Positions 1 to 13,897 of a stretch of DNA of 64,000 bases are shown here, piece by piece. Made by a program: the position numbers and the translations under genes. The notes under the pieces are model-generated. The model was not told the origin of the DNA. It searched no databases and saw nothing but the letters and a program-made list of their open reading frames with translations. The DNA comes from Biscogniauxia marginata (Eukaryota > Ascomycota > Sordariomycetes > Xylariales > Xylariaceae). The stretch is from positions 620,001 through 684,000 of the forward strand of contig MU404061.1 of NCBI GenBank assembly GCA_022695795.1, read 5' to 3'. Every line of letters begins with the position of its first letter. Positions within the stretch are counted from its first letter, which is position 1.

Positions 1-3000
1 ATCACTCGACCCGTTCATGCTTATCAATATTATGCTCTGTCGTATATAACCGTCCCAACGGGCAGTTCCATCAGCCTAACTATTCACAATGAGGACGGCT
101 CGGCCAGTGTGATACTTGAAGATATCACCACGATTTATCCACCCTGGTAGGGCTGACGATCTCCATTGTGCTTTAGGTAGCATAGCCAATGACGGGCCTT
201 GGTTCTCGGATATTATCTGCCTATATCAAGCCAGTTGACAGCAACGAATTCCAGCCTTTTATTAGTTATACACTAGAGTTTGGATCTGACCCTGAGGTTG
301 ATCTATGGATTAATTGATATCGAGTTATTGAAGTCCAGCTGTGAATTATAGTGTTGATGCGTGAGGTCGACCAAGAAGGCCCGTGCTTAAGAAGCTTGCT
401 CATCAAATTAGATGCTCTCCTACTGTATCCTTGTTCCACCAAGCGTCAAAATTGGATGTTCGTTGTGCTGTCTATTCGGATATTCCACAATCGTGAAGAT
501 GCGTGTACCATCATTCTTCCTGGAGGTCACGACCTCGACTTCTCTCTTTGGTAAGCGAAGGCGCATTGCTACATATACGTAAGCCAACACAACGGATCCC
601 CCAACCTTTGCCACTACGTGCCGGCAATGTGTCAAAATTAAATAATAGGACTTTAATAATTTTTCTTCATTTTCCCACTAACACTACCCACCCCAAATTA
701 GTCCATATACTGCTGCAAATCGGGGAAAGATTAACGTACGAATTCCTGTGGACTAAGCTGGTTTGCCGGTTTCGACCCTCCTAGAAGGCTACCATGTTGG
801 AGTAACGGAAATGCTGACGGATTTAACCAAGCTACCCTATCCGAGCTGAGATCAGCCTCCACGAGGCAGAGATGAGCTGGCACGAAAATCAAGCTCGTGG
901 CGCTCATTTCTATCCGCCAGATCGAGGTACTCGGCGGTGGCGATGTCGGTCTACCAAGAGGGGTCGGTGTTCCTGGCGCATATAAGTGGGACGATCCGGG
1001 GAATTGTATACGATGTGAGATATCACCCGTTCCTCAGCCAATTATTAAATATTATCCAGCGACGGAGCTTCAAATTCTAGTAACAAAATTCAGCTGTATA
1101 GCTCGATGAAGACAACGACCACCGGGCCGTGTACTACCATGCACCAGATCCCTGGACTATCGGTCTAGTCGAGTGCTTGGCCTGGCACGCCGTCTGTCGA
1201 GATCGGTCTCATGAAGGGGGTCACGAAAGCTGCAAGCTGGAATACCTGGATTATGAACTTTATGGTTACGTCGGAAAACTTGGCTGGGCAGGCGTTAGGG
1301 ACTTCGACATATTCTGCTCAGTGGTCAACGACGTATCATGTCTCGGCTCCAACTGCGTAATGCAGTATAGTAGGCAACCATTCGTAGGATTCTTTAGCAT
1401 TTGTTATTCGATTGTAGCTTACCCAGAGTAAAACTGTTTTAATAAATTGTCATTTCACAGATACCCTAGGTACCGTGTCATCACCTTTCACATCTTGTCC
1501 TGTAGTTCTTTTTCATGTTCTCTTCCTGTCTCCGTAAGGGGCTAATTCCTTGCCTGAGACAATCCTCTAAACCCCACCTGCAAATGAAGAGATAACCAAA
1601 TCATTGAAAGTAGTTTTAATCTTGTTTTTCTTTTCTTTTCGGTAAGCCAATATAGCATATAATGAGGTATAAATTTCATCGTCCTTAGTGAGTAGGGAAA
1701 AGCTTCGATAGATGGTCATTCTGCTTCAACTAGCCGCATTGAATGAAAGACCAAGGCCTACTATGTGTCTAAGAAATTTCATGTGGCAAATTCCTTTCCA
1801 CTCAACTATCAACTTGTGTTTCGGATTTCAAGTCTCGTTTCTCCTAGACAGCTCCTATTCGACGAGATAATCCCGAACACGTTTAATTTAAGCGTCATTA
1901 TACATTTCGAGTTTTTTTCATTTGTCCCTTGGATCTATAAATGTAAGTTTGAAACTGAGACTTATTTTTAAACCTTGTTGTGAACTATAATTATATCCTT
2001 TAAAGGGCTTGATTAACCCTTCAGGGACTCAACTAACTATCAAGGGGCTTAATAAAAGGGTTATCAAGCCTGCATCTCCTCTGTTAATTAGTTAGTTCTC
2101 CATTTAACCATCTAATTTCAATATTACAACTATTTTATCGACTACACATCCAGTTGACAGACTTCGCCACTAGGTTACCTTATGCTCCACTGTAATATAA
2201 CCTTTTAACAGTTAAGTTTCCTGTTATCTTTCTGGTTAGCGACCCTACGTTATAATTTCGCGTACACGGCAGCTGAACGTTCGTGTTTACTGTCTGAATC
2301 ACATTTATTGTTCAGAACCAGAAAATATAGTACCCGAGGTCCCATCCGGAGACTAATATAACCCCGTTGGCTTACCCAAGCTACGCGGCTGCCACAAGCG
2401 AGTCGGTGAGAGGAACTAAAAAGGTACCTAAGAAGCTTTGGGAAACCGGTAAATTTGGGTTGGGTTAGGAAAGGCTAAGACTCTACGTTATGTCCGTCTT
2501 CATCCTGTGGTGGTCTAGAACTGGACGGGCAATTATGTTCGGAAGCCCGTGCGTAGCTATTATTGAATGTTTGTGTAAACTACGGAAAGTTTCCCTAAAC
2601 TCTAATCTTGATAAATGGCGGTGCCAGTGAATTCTCTCGATTAACTTGGCCTTTTAAGATGATATCAGCGACTCACCACCAACCATCGCATTGGGCGGCC
2701 TTCTTTTTCTCACTAAACGCGTGAAAATAGTATCTATTTATAGGCAAGGGGCTTTTTATCTTTCGTTCACCGCGGGAAAACTTCTTAAACTAGACGAGAG
2801 GTCCATTATCTATATCGATCGTGACGGTATTTCCTGTAGATGCTTCATAGTACTCTTGTGACAGGCAGTGATCAGTTTCCATTAACTACTTATTACACTT
2901 AGATCTGCTAGGCTTACGGAGATATCCAGATTGTAACCTGACCGGCGTGATGATTCTATACGAGCCCGCATCTACCTAGATTGCCACAATGACCCTAACT

Positions 3001-4700
3001 ATTTTAGCTTCGGCAAATCAAATTTATCGTGGCCTTCAACGTCTATTATGTAAATACTATAGGAACTGCGACCATTCTCAATCATTCGATATCCAGCTGT
3101 CTGTCACAGAGTGACCCAGCTAACCCCACTATGCCACCCGCTTCCGAAAGGATAACAGAATATCAAACCCGAAGGTTTAATATCTTAGGTTGGACTATAT
3201 TCAAACTACGTACTAGTGACCAAGCCAGTCCGTAAACTGTCTAAAATTGTCATGACATTTCAATAATAGCTCACCAATGGGTGATAGATTCAATAAATAG
3301 ATTAGGTAATCTTTAGCCTTTAAAGAATATATTTTTCATTGGCAACCTAATAAGTACCTATGTAGATAGAATCTTCATAATATCCTGCTTATGTAATTCA
3401 CTAGCAGGAGTAATTACCTAATCTTAAGCTTACAATCCTTACCCTAGTCCTTGATACATTCGGAGTTCTTACTCCCATCACAGTGTGATGGTGGCGATTT
3501 TGCAAAGAAAAATAAGAGGAAAAAAGAAAACCGCTTAAATTGGTGTGCATAGATGGTTGGATAACAGGCATACTTGACGCTGTGACCGTCACCCCTCCAA
3601 GCTCAGTGGACATATGGATGTGGCTAACTGGTACTAATACGCACCGACAGCGATGTCTTCACTACGCGTGTCGTATGATAATATAAACAACGGCGCACAG
3701 ACAACTCAAAAGGGTGCTTGCATTCGGGAGCGTCGGATGCCCACGTGAACTACTTTCGAATTTAGCATGCTGTGGTTAATGAAAGGAACGAGGCAAAGCG
3801 AGCTGCATGCATGATGATAGCTTATCGAATAACCTCATGACCCTTCCATGTTATTGCTAACCCTCCTTGACTTATGTTGTAGTAGATAGCTGAGGCGGTG
3901 CCGATCATTATACAAACATACAGGAACAGCGATCATCGGGCTAAAAGACGAAACAAACAGGGCACCGCAAAGGTTAGATAGACCCTAGCAACCCCAAATG
4001 TTTTATGCTTATTCTCTTTATAATTAGGTTGTAGTTGCAGGGTTCGTTACCAATGGCTGCGTACATATGCTGCCAAGCTTATCGCTAAGCTATACTCAAG
4101 CATTTTAAGCACCATACCCTTCTCGACGTTGACATACAAAATATCAATGTTGATCGGCGTTTCTAGGGTCGCTAAGACTATTTATCTCCTCCAACGCAAA
4201 CCTGCTAACCTGGTAAGTTGTTGCTATGGCATGGAATAAGCGTGATACCGCCCACTATAACATCCGTTAGCTACCCCATCTTTAACTAATGAGGATGGTG
4301 GATGCCCGGAGCAATCTTAATATTGCCGAATGCAACGGTGCTGTAGTGCTCTCTATTATTTACGCCTTGCATTATCGCACCACTGTGCATGATGCGGTGA
4401 AATAAGGAACATCCCACGTCGCCAGGAATGGAAGGTTTGTCAATGGCACGCAAGTTGGTCACTCGGCCACACTGAGACATGTCTATCCTTCTCTTGATGT
4501 TGTGGGAACGAAGTTTGGTGAGGATTTCCCGTAATCTACAGGCCCCGTATCCGAAGTGACCGTCTCCTTCTACTCAACTTGCATGCATATCATATCACCC
4601 TCATGTCTAGTACTTATCAAGCATGATATAGATTTTATGAGTATCGCTTGCCATTTGAATCTCTACCCTTCAATATTTCTTGGCAAACAGGCTAGTCACG
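1..4700. other. gene-free stretch left of the mannosidase
   Basis: No reading frame here is longer than about 100 codons and none shows a motif I recognise. Much of the stretch is AT-rich with many TA dinucleotides, as in decayed repetitive DNA. The one clear structure is the inverted repeat at 2006-2070. The last 200 bases are the promoter side of the GH92 gene and I see no clear TATA box there. Confidence 0.6.
2006..2070. repeat. imperfect inverted repeat
   Basis: The left arm GGCTTGATTAACCCTT (2006-2021) pairs with the right arm AAGGGTTATCAAGCC (2056-2070), with one unpaired T and a spacer of about 34 bases. The spacer holds a third, partial version of the motif (AGGGGCTTAATAAAA). It may be the end of a small DNA transposon or MITE. 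No target-site duplication was identified. Confidence 0.5.
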
Positions 4701-7327
4701 ATGCATTCCTTAAGTCATCGTCTAGGTCTCGTTGGGTTCCTTGTCGTTGCAACAGTCTTCGGAGAGAATGCCGCATTCGATCCGCTTCAGTATGTCGACC
4801 AGCTCATTGGTAGCCGCAATGGGGGCAACATTTTCCCAGGAGCAACGCTTCCATACGGGTTGGCGAAAGCTGTAGCCGATACCAGTTCACAAAGCAACCA
4901 AGGCGGCTTCACGCTCGACGGCAATCCCGTTTCCGGCTTCTCCGCATTGCATGATTCCGGCACGGGAGGCTCGCCGTCTCTCGGCAACTTTCCACTCTTT
5001 CCTTATGCCAGCTGCCCCGAGGACGACATTAATCAATGTGAATTCCCCAAGCCTTATCGTTTGAATCATGGAGCATTCAGCGAGGCCAACGTGGTAGCAC
5101 GTCCGGGCTACTTTGGGATTACGCTTGACTCTGGCGTCAAAGCCGAGATGACCACTACGGAACGTACAGCTTTGTTCCGATTCACGTTTCCGCCAGCGAC
5201 GACGGATGGGAATTCATCCCACCCGCTTATTCTCCAGGATCTTACGGACCTATCTGAGTCGCGCCAGGATAATGGGACAGTTTCTGTTGATGCCGAAACC
5301 GGGCGAATCACTGGCAACGCACGTTTTAGGGCCAGCTTCAGCCAAGGATATTACGTTCCGTATTTCTGTACCGACTTTTCTGGTAATCCGATCCTTGACA
5401 ATGGCATATTCGTCAACAGCAGAGCTAGCACAGCTGTCAAAAACTTGACAATTTCTCGCTCGATTAACCAAGGCCCTCTACCCGGTGGTGCTTTCGTCAG
5501 ATTTACGTCAGCTGATGCTCCGATATATGCCCGTGTAGGCTTGAGTTTCTTGAGTTCTGAACAGGCATGTTCCAATGCAGAAACTGAGATTCCAGACTAT
5601 GACTTTGAAGGGGTTGAGCAGGCTGCTTCTGATGCATGGAGTAAGAAGCTTAGCCCCATCGTTATATCAACAGGCGGCGGCGTTGATCAGGACCTGATCA
5701 CGAACTTCTACAGTGGAATCTACAGGACGATGGTAAACCCGCAAAACTATACTGGAGAGAATCCGCTTTGGAACACAGGGGAACCGTACTTCGACTCATT
5801 TTACTGGTAAGGAAGCACGACCCAATCTTCCCTTACATGAGCTTATTGTTGTGCAAGCCTCTGGGATAGCTTTCGTTCACAAATACCGTTCTTAACTATC
5901 GTCGATCCTGCTTCGGTTGCGCAGATGCTTCGATCTTTAATTGATACCTATAGACACGAGGGTTGGTTGCCGGACTGCCGAATGACCTTTTCCAAAGGCT
6001 ACACGCAGGTGAACATGCAATACCTACCACCTACAACTTCACACTAATATTTCATAGGGTGGCTCAAATGCCGATGTGGTTCTGGCTGACGGCTTTTTGA
6101 AAGGTATTGTGGATGGTATTGATGTGAGCGTCCTCCATCTGGATCCAGTATTCATGTAACTGGAAAGCTAACACTCCAAAGTGGGACACAGGATACGAAG
6201 CAGTTGTGAAAGATGCAGAAGTAGAGCCATTTGACTGGTCAAGCGAAGGCCGCGGTGGCCTTGACAGCTGGAAGACTCTTGGTTACATTCCAGTGCAAGA
6301 CTTTGACTACAAGGGCTTTGGTACGATGACAAGAAGCATATCTAGAACCCTGGAATACAGCTATAACGATTTCACGATCTCGCAGATGGCCAGAATCCTT
6401 AACAAAACTTCGGACATGGAAAAGTATCTGGATTCTAGCGAATATTGGAAGAACCTATTCAAGTCAGATCAGACATCCGGATTCGACAACGGCGAGGACA
6501 CTGGATTTGTTGGATTCTTCCAACCGAAGTTTTTAAATCAAACTTGGGAATTCCAAGACCCTTTATGGTGCAGCGGAATCGACAACTCAAGTAGCAGGAT
6601 ATGCTCTCTTCAGTCAAATGCCCTTGAAACCTTTGAGAGCAGCATCTGGGAGTATGGCTTCTATGTACCACACAACCAAGCCGAACTTATAACCCTTTAC
6701 GGTGGACCATCCCAATTTGTTCGCCGTCTTGATTTCTTGCACGATACGAAGATCACTTATATCGGTAATGAGCCCTCATTCCTTACCGTTTTCCAATATC
6801 ATTACGCAGGTCGCCCGGCTTTGTCTGCCAAACGCAGCCATTTCTACATTCCGCAGTATTTCTCGACCACACCCGAGGGTCTCCCCGGCAATGATGATAG
6901 CGGCGCCATGGGCTCTTTCGTAGCATTTTCAATGATGGGGCTATTCCCCAACCCAGGCCAGAATGTTTACCTCATCACGCCTCCTTTCTTCGAAAGCGTC
7001 AACATCACCGACCCCCTCACGGGTAAGACTGCAACTATCCGGAACATGAACTACGATCCCACCTATGAGGCCATCTATATCCAGAGCGCCACATTGAACG
7101 GGGAGCCATATACGAAGAACTGGATTGACCACAGCTTCTTCACCGAGGGTAAGGAGCTCGTGCTTACGCTTGGAAAGAATGAGAGCACATGGGGTACTGC
7201 GGTCGAGGACTTGCCGCCAAGCTTGAGCGATTATGTCGGTTTTAATGGAACTTCAGTGAAAAGGACGAGCCGCAGTTCTAGTTTGAGGTATCCAAAATAC
7301 GTTGGGAGGGCTAATTGGGGACTATAA
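4701..7327 (+). CDS. secreted GH92 family alpha-mannosidase
   Basis: Predicted glycoside hydrolase family 92, calcium-dependent exo-acting alpha-mannosidases that trim mannose from N-glycans or mannoproteins outside the cell. Four exons are proposed: 4701-5806, 5858-6008, 6058-6123 and 6182-7327, giving 822 residues, usual for the family. The ATG at 4701 opens a signal peptide (MHSLSHRLGLVGFLVVATVF), followed by the family N-terminus (YVDQLIGSRNGGNIFPGATL). Family landmarks follow in order: a segment spliced across intron 1 that reads YCLWDSFRSQIPF, SKGYTQ/GGSNADVVLADGF across intron 2, VPHNQAELITLYGG, GNEPSFL, and near the C-terminus the catalytic-region motif GNDDSGAMGSFVAFSMMGLF, whose acidic residues belong to the active site in characterised members. 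Several N-x-S/T sites fit secretion. The exact linkage cleaved cannot be read from sequence. No neighbour suggests an operon-like partner. Confidence 0.93.
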
Positions 7328-7975
7328 TGAATGCTTGAGTGATTAGGAGCACATTGATTCATTGTGTACATATACTTAATCAGAATGAATGAATCCGTGA
7401 AAGGTCTTACGAGCACACATCTTGAACTAGTTAGGACTAAATACTTCATAGAACGTTTGTCTATTCCCTGATGCACGGAGTTAAATGAAAATGATGTCAC
7501 GTCAACCATAGATGAAAAGAGCTAATTCATGTTGCTTATTCGAGATTGACCAAGGCCACTGCCGTATGTTTATGTATATCCCCGAAGTAAATTATTTCTT
7601 TTCACGGCATTTTGTGTAGTATAAAAGCTCTTATATTTCACGTCGGCCCGGGTCGTGTCGTGAAAAACCCAGTGAATCGCTTAGTAGAGATCCGTTAGTG
7701 TCTATCTTATGTAGGTATCTCTAGGTATCCGTGTAACTCAGTCAGGTTCCTCTCTTATTGGAAACATCGCGCTATGAAGTCGATCTAAGAACGATAGATT
7801 TCGAAGAGGTTAAGGTGTCTGCTGTTTTCCAATACGGGTGTTAATATTTCATTTCGGCAAGAGGTAGCGAAACGAAAGCTGAAAAGGGATGTAAATAGCT
7901 CGAGAAAGCCTTGTGAGTGATTGAATCATGTCATCATTGAAATGCTGTAGTTGAATCAGTATCGCAGACCAAGAC

Positions 7976-7983
7976 TATATAAG
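7976..7983 (+). promoter_or_regulatory. TATA-like box upstream of the decayed secreted-protein gene
   Basis: TATATAAG lies about 185 bases before the ATG at 8168 and is followed by a CT-rich leader, which is a normal arrangement for a fungal promoter. It supports the view that a real transcription unit once started here. Confidence 0.4.
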
Positions 7984-8167
7984 TCCTAATTGCATAACAC
8001 GAACTGGCGGCGTCACTTTTACGACAATAAGGAGGACGAGGATTCTTCAAATTAGTGCTAATTCATTTATTTTCTACTTTCATTCTCGATCTGACCTTGT
8101 TTCTCTTGCCGATCTTTAGCTACATTACGTCTTCTAGCTAAGATCGAAACGTACTAGCTAGGCCACC

Positions 8168-8589
8168 ATGAGATTAACTACGATCCCCGTTCTCTTGGCT
8201 CTCTTCGCCCTAACCATAACGGGCATTTACAAGCGAGCCTGAAAGCCTGGTAGGGCACAGGGAGGTCCTTTGCTACTTGTTGGAATAGGCTCGGAGACAA
8301 ACAAAACAACCAGCTTGAGGATAGGTGCAGCCAACTTTGCCTATAACTGCCCGACGAGTAGACTGTATAACCCAGTTGTCGGCTACTCAGATGAATGTTG
8401 AGTGAAAGAGCAAACCCCTTTAACCTTCGAGGCACTCGGGGACTCAACGGATGGAGAAATAACACTGTGAGCTGGTGCGGGATGCTTCGAGGCTATGAGA
8501 CCCTGATAGTTCCTGGGGTGAAAGATGAGGACCCCGGTGATTTCGTGACGGGCTGGAATTCGTGCAACCTGTATTCCGGTTTATCCTAG
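8168..8589 (+). pseudogene. decayed gene for a small secreted protein
   Basis: An ATG in a strong context (GCCACCATGA) opens a textbook signal peptide (MRLTTIPVLLALFALTITG). The frame meets TGA at 8240-8242, after only 24 codons. The same frame then stays open for 52 codons, up to TGA at 8399-8401, and includes cysteine-bearing, coding-like segments such as ANFAYNCPTSRLYN. From 8395 another frame stays open to 8589 with two more cysteines (near SWCGM and NSCNL). The simplest reading is a secreted protein with one nonsense mutation and one frameshift or lost splice site. The family is not recognised, and an effector-like role is only a guess from size, secretion and cysteines. No joined sequence is offered. 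Confidence 0.4.
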
Positions 8590-11500
8590 TCGGCAAGGGG
8601 GCGCCACAGGAGAAGTGCAAGAAGGTTGCGTTAGATATTTGGAAGGTCGATAGCTAGGAAGTGAAGTGACGAGTAGTACAGGATAGTGGCGTCGGAGATA
8701 TGAAATCTGATGATGTGATATCCTGTGGCTTCAGGGCACAGTGAGCTCAGGCTTCACAGGTCGTCAAGATTGGCTCTTTTAGACCTTAACATACAGTACC
8801 TGAATACATCGGCTTATGGTTCATCTAGAAAAACACTACCGGTGGCCTCTCAATCTCTATATTGACTACTTCTAATACGATTCATTCACATAATCGTTGC
8901 CGCATTGTAATTAATAGAGCCACCTTGGGGTTCAAATGTATATATCCAGCTTACAGATTATACCCACAGAGACGAACCCGTTCTATTAAGAAATATAGGA
9001 GTTTCAACTAAGACGGAGGGATTTCTGCCAAACTATGATGTAATTTCTCTTCAGACCTTACCTTACCAAAGAACTCAAATGCTTCGACTCTAACTAAATC
9101 GGATATCCCATCCTCTTTAGGGAATGTCTCAGATAGCCCAAGACTCTCTTGAGCAATCGAACTCGTCGGTGCCATACTCTGGAGGCGGGATCAGTGTAAC
9201 ACTCTTACTCTAGAATCGTACGAGTCTTTGCAATCATGATTTCTAGATCGCCCCAAACATGATGCACGTACTCATGCCCGATCAAAAATACCCTGGTAAT
9301 CCAGTAAGGCAATGGGTACCTCAAGCAACCTAAGATCACCAAGGCCTCCGCCATCTGGGAAAGTTTGGTTGAGACTACTGTCTCATGCATATCTTCCAAG
9401 ATGATCATCGCCAAGTGCGGGCCGCTGACGGCTTTTGCTTCCCTGCCAGTCAGTGGTCACTCGCAAACTCAACAAGGGAGCACAGATCCCTTCGGGATGT
9501 GGCCGCGGGGCTGGCAGGCCAGCGGATTTCGGAGTTACCTGAACTCCATAGAGCTCTGGTCAGGCAAAAATGACGAGACAAATTTTATGAAGGAGGAAAA
9601 AATGCAGGCAAAAGTTTTTTTCTGTATAAAAATAAGGAAGATATATGTATTCTTGCGTCATACCGCACGATACCAAGCGGATGTGACTGGAAACTTGCAT
9701 ATCCCCCGGATTTAACCGGTGGAAATGAAGGAAACATACCGTCTTACAGGCGGTCCTATCAACGATGGCCCGCCCGCCCACCGGAGACTGACACCCGCAT
9801 ACGCATTGCATGGGATGATACGCCGGCATGCGGGGTCGAGCATTCCGGTTGCTTCTCACCCTTGGAAGAGAAGATGATGTATCAACTGGGGAAGCGTTGT
9901 TAGTTGATTCTAGTAGTATAAGAGAAGCTCTAGGTCGGCACTCGGCTCGAAGCTGTACTTTGATTGCTCATGTTTTGAGTCGACGAATTTTCCCCGAGGC
10001 CTGCCTGCGCACGGCATGAGGCTCTGCATTTGGTTGGGGTCACACAGAGCTCCTGTTACTCTGCTGCAGATATCTGGAGTCTGGGCGCTGTGAAGATCGC
10101 CGTCCTAGTTGTGCAGTGCTGTCGTCTCGAAAGCCAGTCAGATTACTTAGGTCTCACCATTGGTCAGCTCCCGCTGTTGACTATTCGAACTTGCTTCTGC
10201 ATTCGGCTTCGATGTTACACATCTTGTGCGTGGTTAGACAAGATTGGGAGCTGTAACTGGGATTTTTGCGGTTAGACCCCTTCACGGACACCAGACTGCA
10301 GAGACACTTGCGTATGGCTAGCGTCATGAAATTATTATGTTATGCACAAAATCTAGGAAATGCTGGGTCCGACTCGAGTCCATCCCCTATGCAAGATGCG
10401 ACGTTGTACGACATGATTCATGCCAATTCGGTGGAGCTCATAACATGATAATCGAGGTCTAGAGTCGGAAAATATCGCCTACGCAAGAGGATAGCCGATT
10501 TTTTTCTTTTGCGGTCGTTTGTTGGTTCATCTTCATGCCCGAGGATCGTCCTGCCGAATTTGTATAGGGGCCTATGATGGTGGCTGCCCTTAGCTTTTGA
10601 AGTAAATGCATGACATCTCTTCTACTCCGTGCACAACACACTTTGAAGAACAGATAGGTACATATCTCTTCCATAATATCCAATATAATAGGTAGATTAT
10701 GCAAAGTACACAAAATTACCTTGCAAATGTATCAGTGAGAACACCATTAACCCCGTGTACCACAACAGGTAGGTATGTCTAGTAGCTTTAGGAAGTGTGA
10801 ACTACATCCCCCATATTTCCATACGGGAACCTTTCTTCTTACCCTAAAAACATTCAACATTGTCCTAGGCTAGGATTGTATAAGTTAGCAGTGTTAGAAC
10901 TAGATTATATCATGTTAGAGATTTCACCTATTTATGTTTGATGAATCACTGTATAATAGCCACATATACAAATATAGTATCTCCAATTCCGGGGCTTCTC
11001 CACTTCATCCACAGTTTAAGGAAGAGGCAACAGATTCTGGGAACTTCGGGGCACCCTTTTTTGGTTCAGCTGGTAGTGCTGGAGATAAGCGAGCCAGCTT
11101 CTATAGCATTAAAAGAAAGGCCTACGATGATCGGTATTTAGCCGAAAGTCGTATTTAGACTTTGTTTTCCATAATCTTCGATAACTGCGTCGTTTAACGT
11201 ACTAGATTAATCTTGGCCTTCGCAACCCCCTCTCAAGGGATCTCTATATGTAGTGTGTCCTCTAATTAATTTATCTAGCTATTAGGAGTTGTCAGACGTT
11301 ATGTGTGAACTTTAGCAGAAAAGCAGGAAATGGGAGGGAGAAAGGGATGGGGGTGGCATGTCAGAAAACAATGTCGAGTATTCCGTACTTAAGGTCCCGT
11401 AAAGTGGTATGGAATATCCAGAACCGTGTTAAGAGGTTATTAGGGTCGCTTTAAGGCTGAGATTTGCAGCATTAACTAGCGAGGATCTTACTCGGGCTAA

Positions 11501-13862
11501 GAATAAGGGGTACTTTTTCCGTTGTCCATATGTTACAATATCCAAGATAAAGCTTTTCAGAAGGCAACCACCAGGAACTATAGGATTAGTAGTAGCCATA
11601 CCTGGTGTCTTTGTACATCATCAAGCCGACCACACTAGAACAAGAACTATACAGAGAGATTGGTAAATACCTAACTGCATCCACCATACAGCACGGGCGG
11701 TAGCTTGCCGTAATCTGCACAGGAGATCTGCCATGTGTCTGAGATCCCCCCCTTCATGCGAGCCAGCTGGTCTGGACCGTGGGATCCACTGGGCTGAAAC
11801 TTCTGAGTGATAATACAGCCCAGTTGGCTGTCATGTACGATATCTCGTATCAGTGCTGTCGACAATCCTTGGTGGTATTGGAACGACCTTGCTTGCAGGT
11901 AGCTGGCGAAAATTCATGAAGAAGCTCGGGAATAGACCTAGGATATGCCTTTCTTCCCTGTTGTTGGAAATGGGATCGAAAACAAGATCTTACGATGACG
12001 TTACCGCAGTGGTCTAGAACTGGTTCACCTTCACGACCATCTACTCTAGAATGATAAGATTGTTGCTCACCGCTATTACTACGTGTAGTTCACCAACCTT
12101 AAAAAATCGTTCAAGTCGGAGGCACACCGACATGCTGGTTACCTGGATCTTCTATAGGTAATGTAATTCTGACGGGGATCGCTACGATTGCTGTCAAATA
12201 GAAGTTCAAGATGAATTGTAGAGGGGAACTTAGGCCATTAGCTAATCCGTGAGCAGAGCTGCACAGGGATTTCCCCATAATCGCCGGATAAATATAATCT
12301 GATATCGAGCCTATCGCACAGACAGCCGTTGCGTTTCTAGGATGATCCCATCACGAAACGGACTGGTACATGAACAATACATCAGACTAAAATCCAAGAT
12401 TTAGTCCAACTAGATCTATTTGCCGAAGATTAGTTCGGGCTGAAGGGGACATTCCTGGTCACAGGAGCCAGTTTAGGCAATCGAGTTGAGCTCGGACTCA
12501 CGCCGTCGATGGCCAGACTTTGCCTAGCCTACTGTAGTCTACGCGCCATGCTGTCTTGCTGGCGCGTCCTTTTCGTCGCTAGTAGCCCATCCATTAAGAT
12601 GTTCCCAGTACCGTCTTCTAGAACCGCGAACCAAGATTATCCCACTATAGCGGTGGAAGCAATCGAAGGCTAGGAAGCGCCCGAATCAAGCGGTGAGGCT
12701 GGGTTTCGACGGTCTCCCACACGTCAGCTACCGATAATCAAAGATGTGAACTCTATTATGGCGGTGAGTTCAAAGGTATCCGAATTTCGTTTTCGACATG
12801 GCCAGAGACCATCGCGTCACCTACTCTAAACTACCAGACGAACAGGTGGTTGAGCGTGCGGCGAAGTTGTGTGGAGGGTAGGGACTTGGCCAAGAACCCC
12901 CGATTAGCGGAGATCTACCCAAGATCTTCTCCGGATGTGGAACCCAACGCTGGGAAGGCAAATTCCCGTCACGAGGGCTCATCTATCGGGGTGTGTAGTG
13001 CAGTCGAGGGCTGTCGCATGAGACAATATTAACAACTTCACTCGGTACAGGCGACGGTTGAAGACGTCAAAGGGTTTCAATGCATCCGAGTCTCCGTACT
13101 AAAGAAACGGCCATGCATCCCGTAATTGGCCCTAGTAATATGAAACTGTGTGGGCTGCATCGCGAGTGTGTTGAGATGTGGTGCCCACGCTGAGGTACCA
13201 TCAAGTACCTCTCGGCGGCTGGCTAAGCTCGTCACCTCTTTGGTTAGCCTCATGATAGCAGCTCTGCGATGGAGTTATCCGAGGCGTATGGGCAGGGGTA
13301 ACCAATGACCCGACCGATATACAGCAGATTGATATATGCAAAGGCAGCTTAATGTGTGCGCTTAAGTGAGACTGGGAGAGAGGAGAGGAGCGCAACCTCA
13401 GCCCACTAGTAGAGTAAGTAAACAACCTAGCCTATGTGCCACCACTCGATCGTACTGAATTCTCTTTCGTAGGTTAATATATGCCTGCATGGGAAATTCC
13501 GAACTGGCAACCCGGGGGCACCATTGCTGTATAAGATCTGCAATCACTGCATATTGACCGGGTCCACAAGAGTATGAAATGGCAACAGATACAGTTCTTT
13601 TCGAAAACTGATTCTAGTTAGATGATGATGGTGTTGCGCTGGGTGATTTTCGTCCAGCATCGGTGAAATCAACGACCCTCAGCGAATGGTGTATAACCTC
13701 GCCGCTCGATAGGAACGGGGGCTCGACTCGGCGTAGTCAATCAGATGCCAACTAGGTAAGGACTTACACCCAACCCCAGACTTGAAATGGGTTTCCCTTC
13801 CGTACCAAGCTGACGCAGTGTTCCCTTGTCGCGCATAGGACGGTCGTCCAAGACATGCAGTC

Positions 13863-13897
13863 ATGTATATGTATAAGTGTATGTATATGTATATGTA
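13863..13897. repeat. ATGTAT-type microsatellite
   Basis: An interrupted run of ATGTAT/ATATGT units, about 35 bases long, lies in non-coding DNA. Confidence 0.75.

Noticed and set aside
9205..9414. Minus-strand frame of 70 codons with a coding-like translation
   Set aside because: It has no upstream continuation (stops follow at once), no splice partner and no recognised family.
10063..10092. Short match to the protein-kinase subdomain IX pattern (SAADIWSLGAV)
   Set aside because: No glycine loop, catalytic HRD or DFG motif is present nearby on either strand. The surrounding 80-codon frame is cysteine-rich and not kinase-like, so a chance match or a very small relic is likelier.
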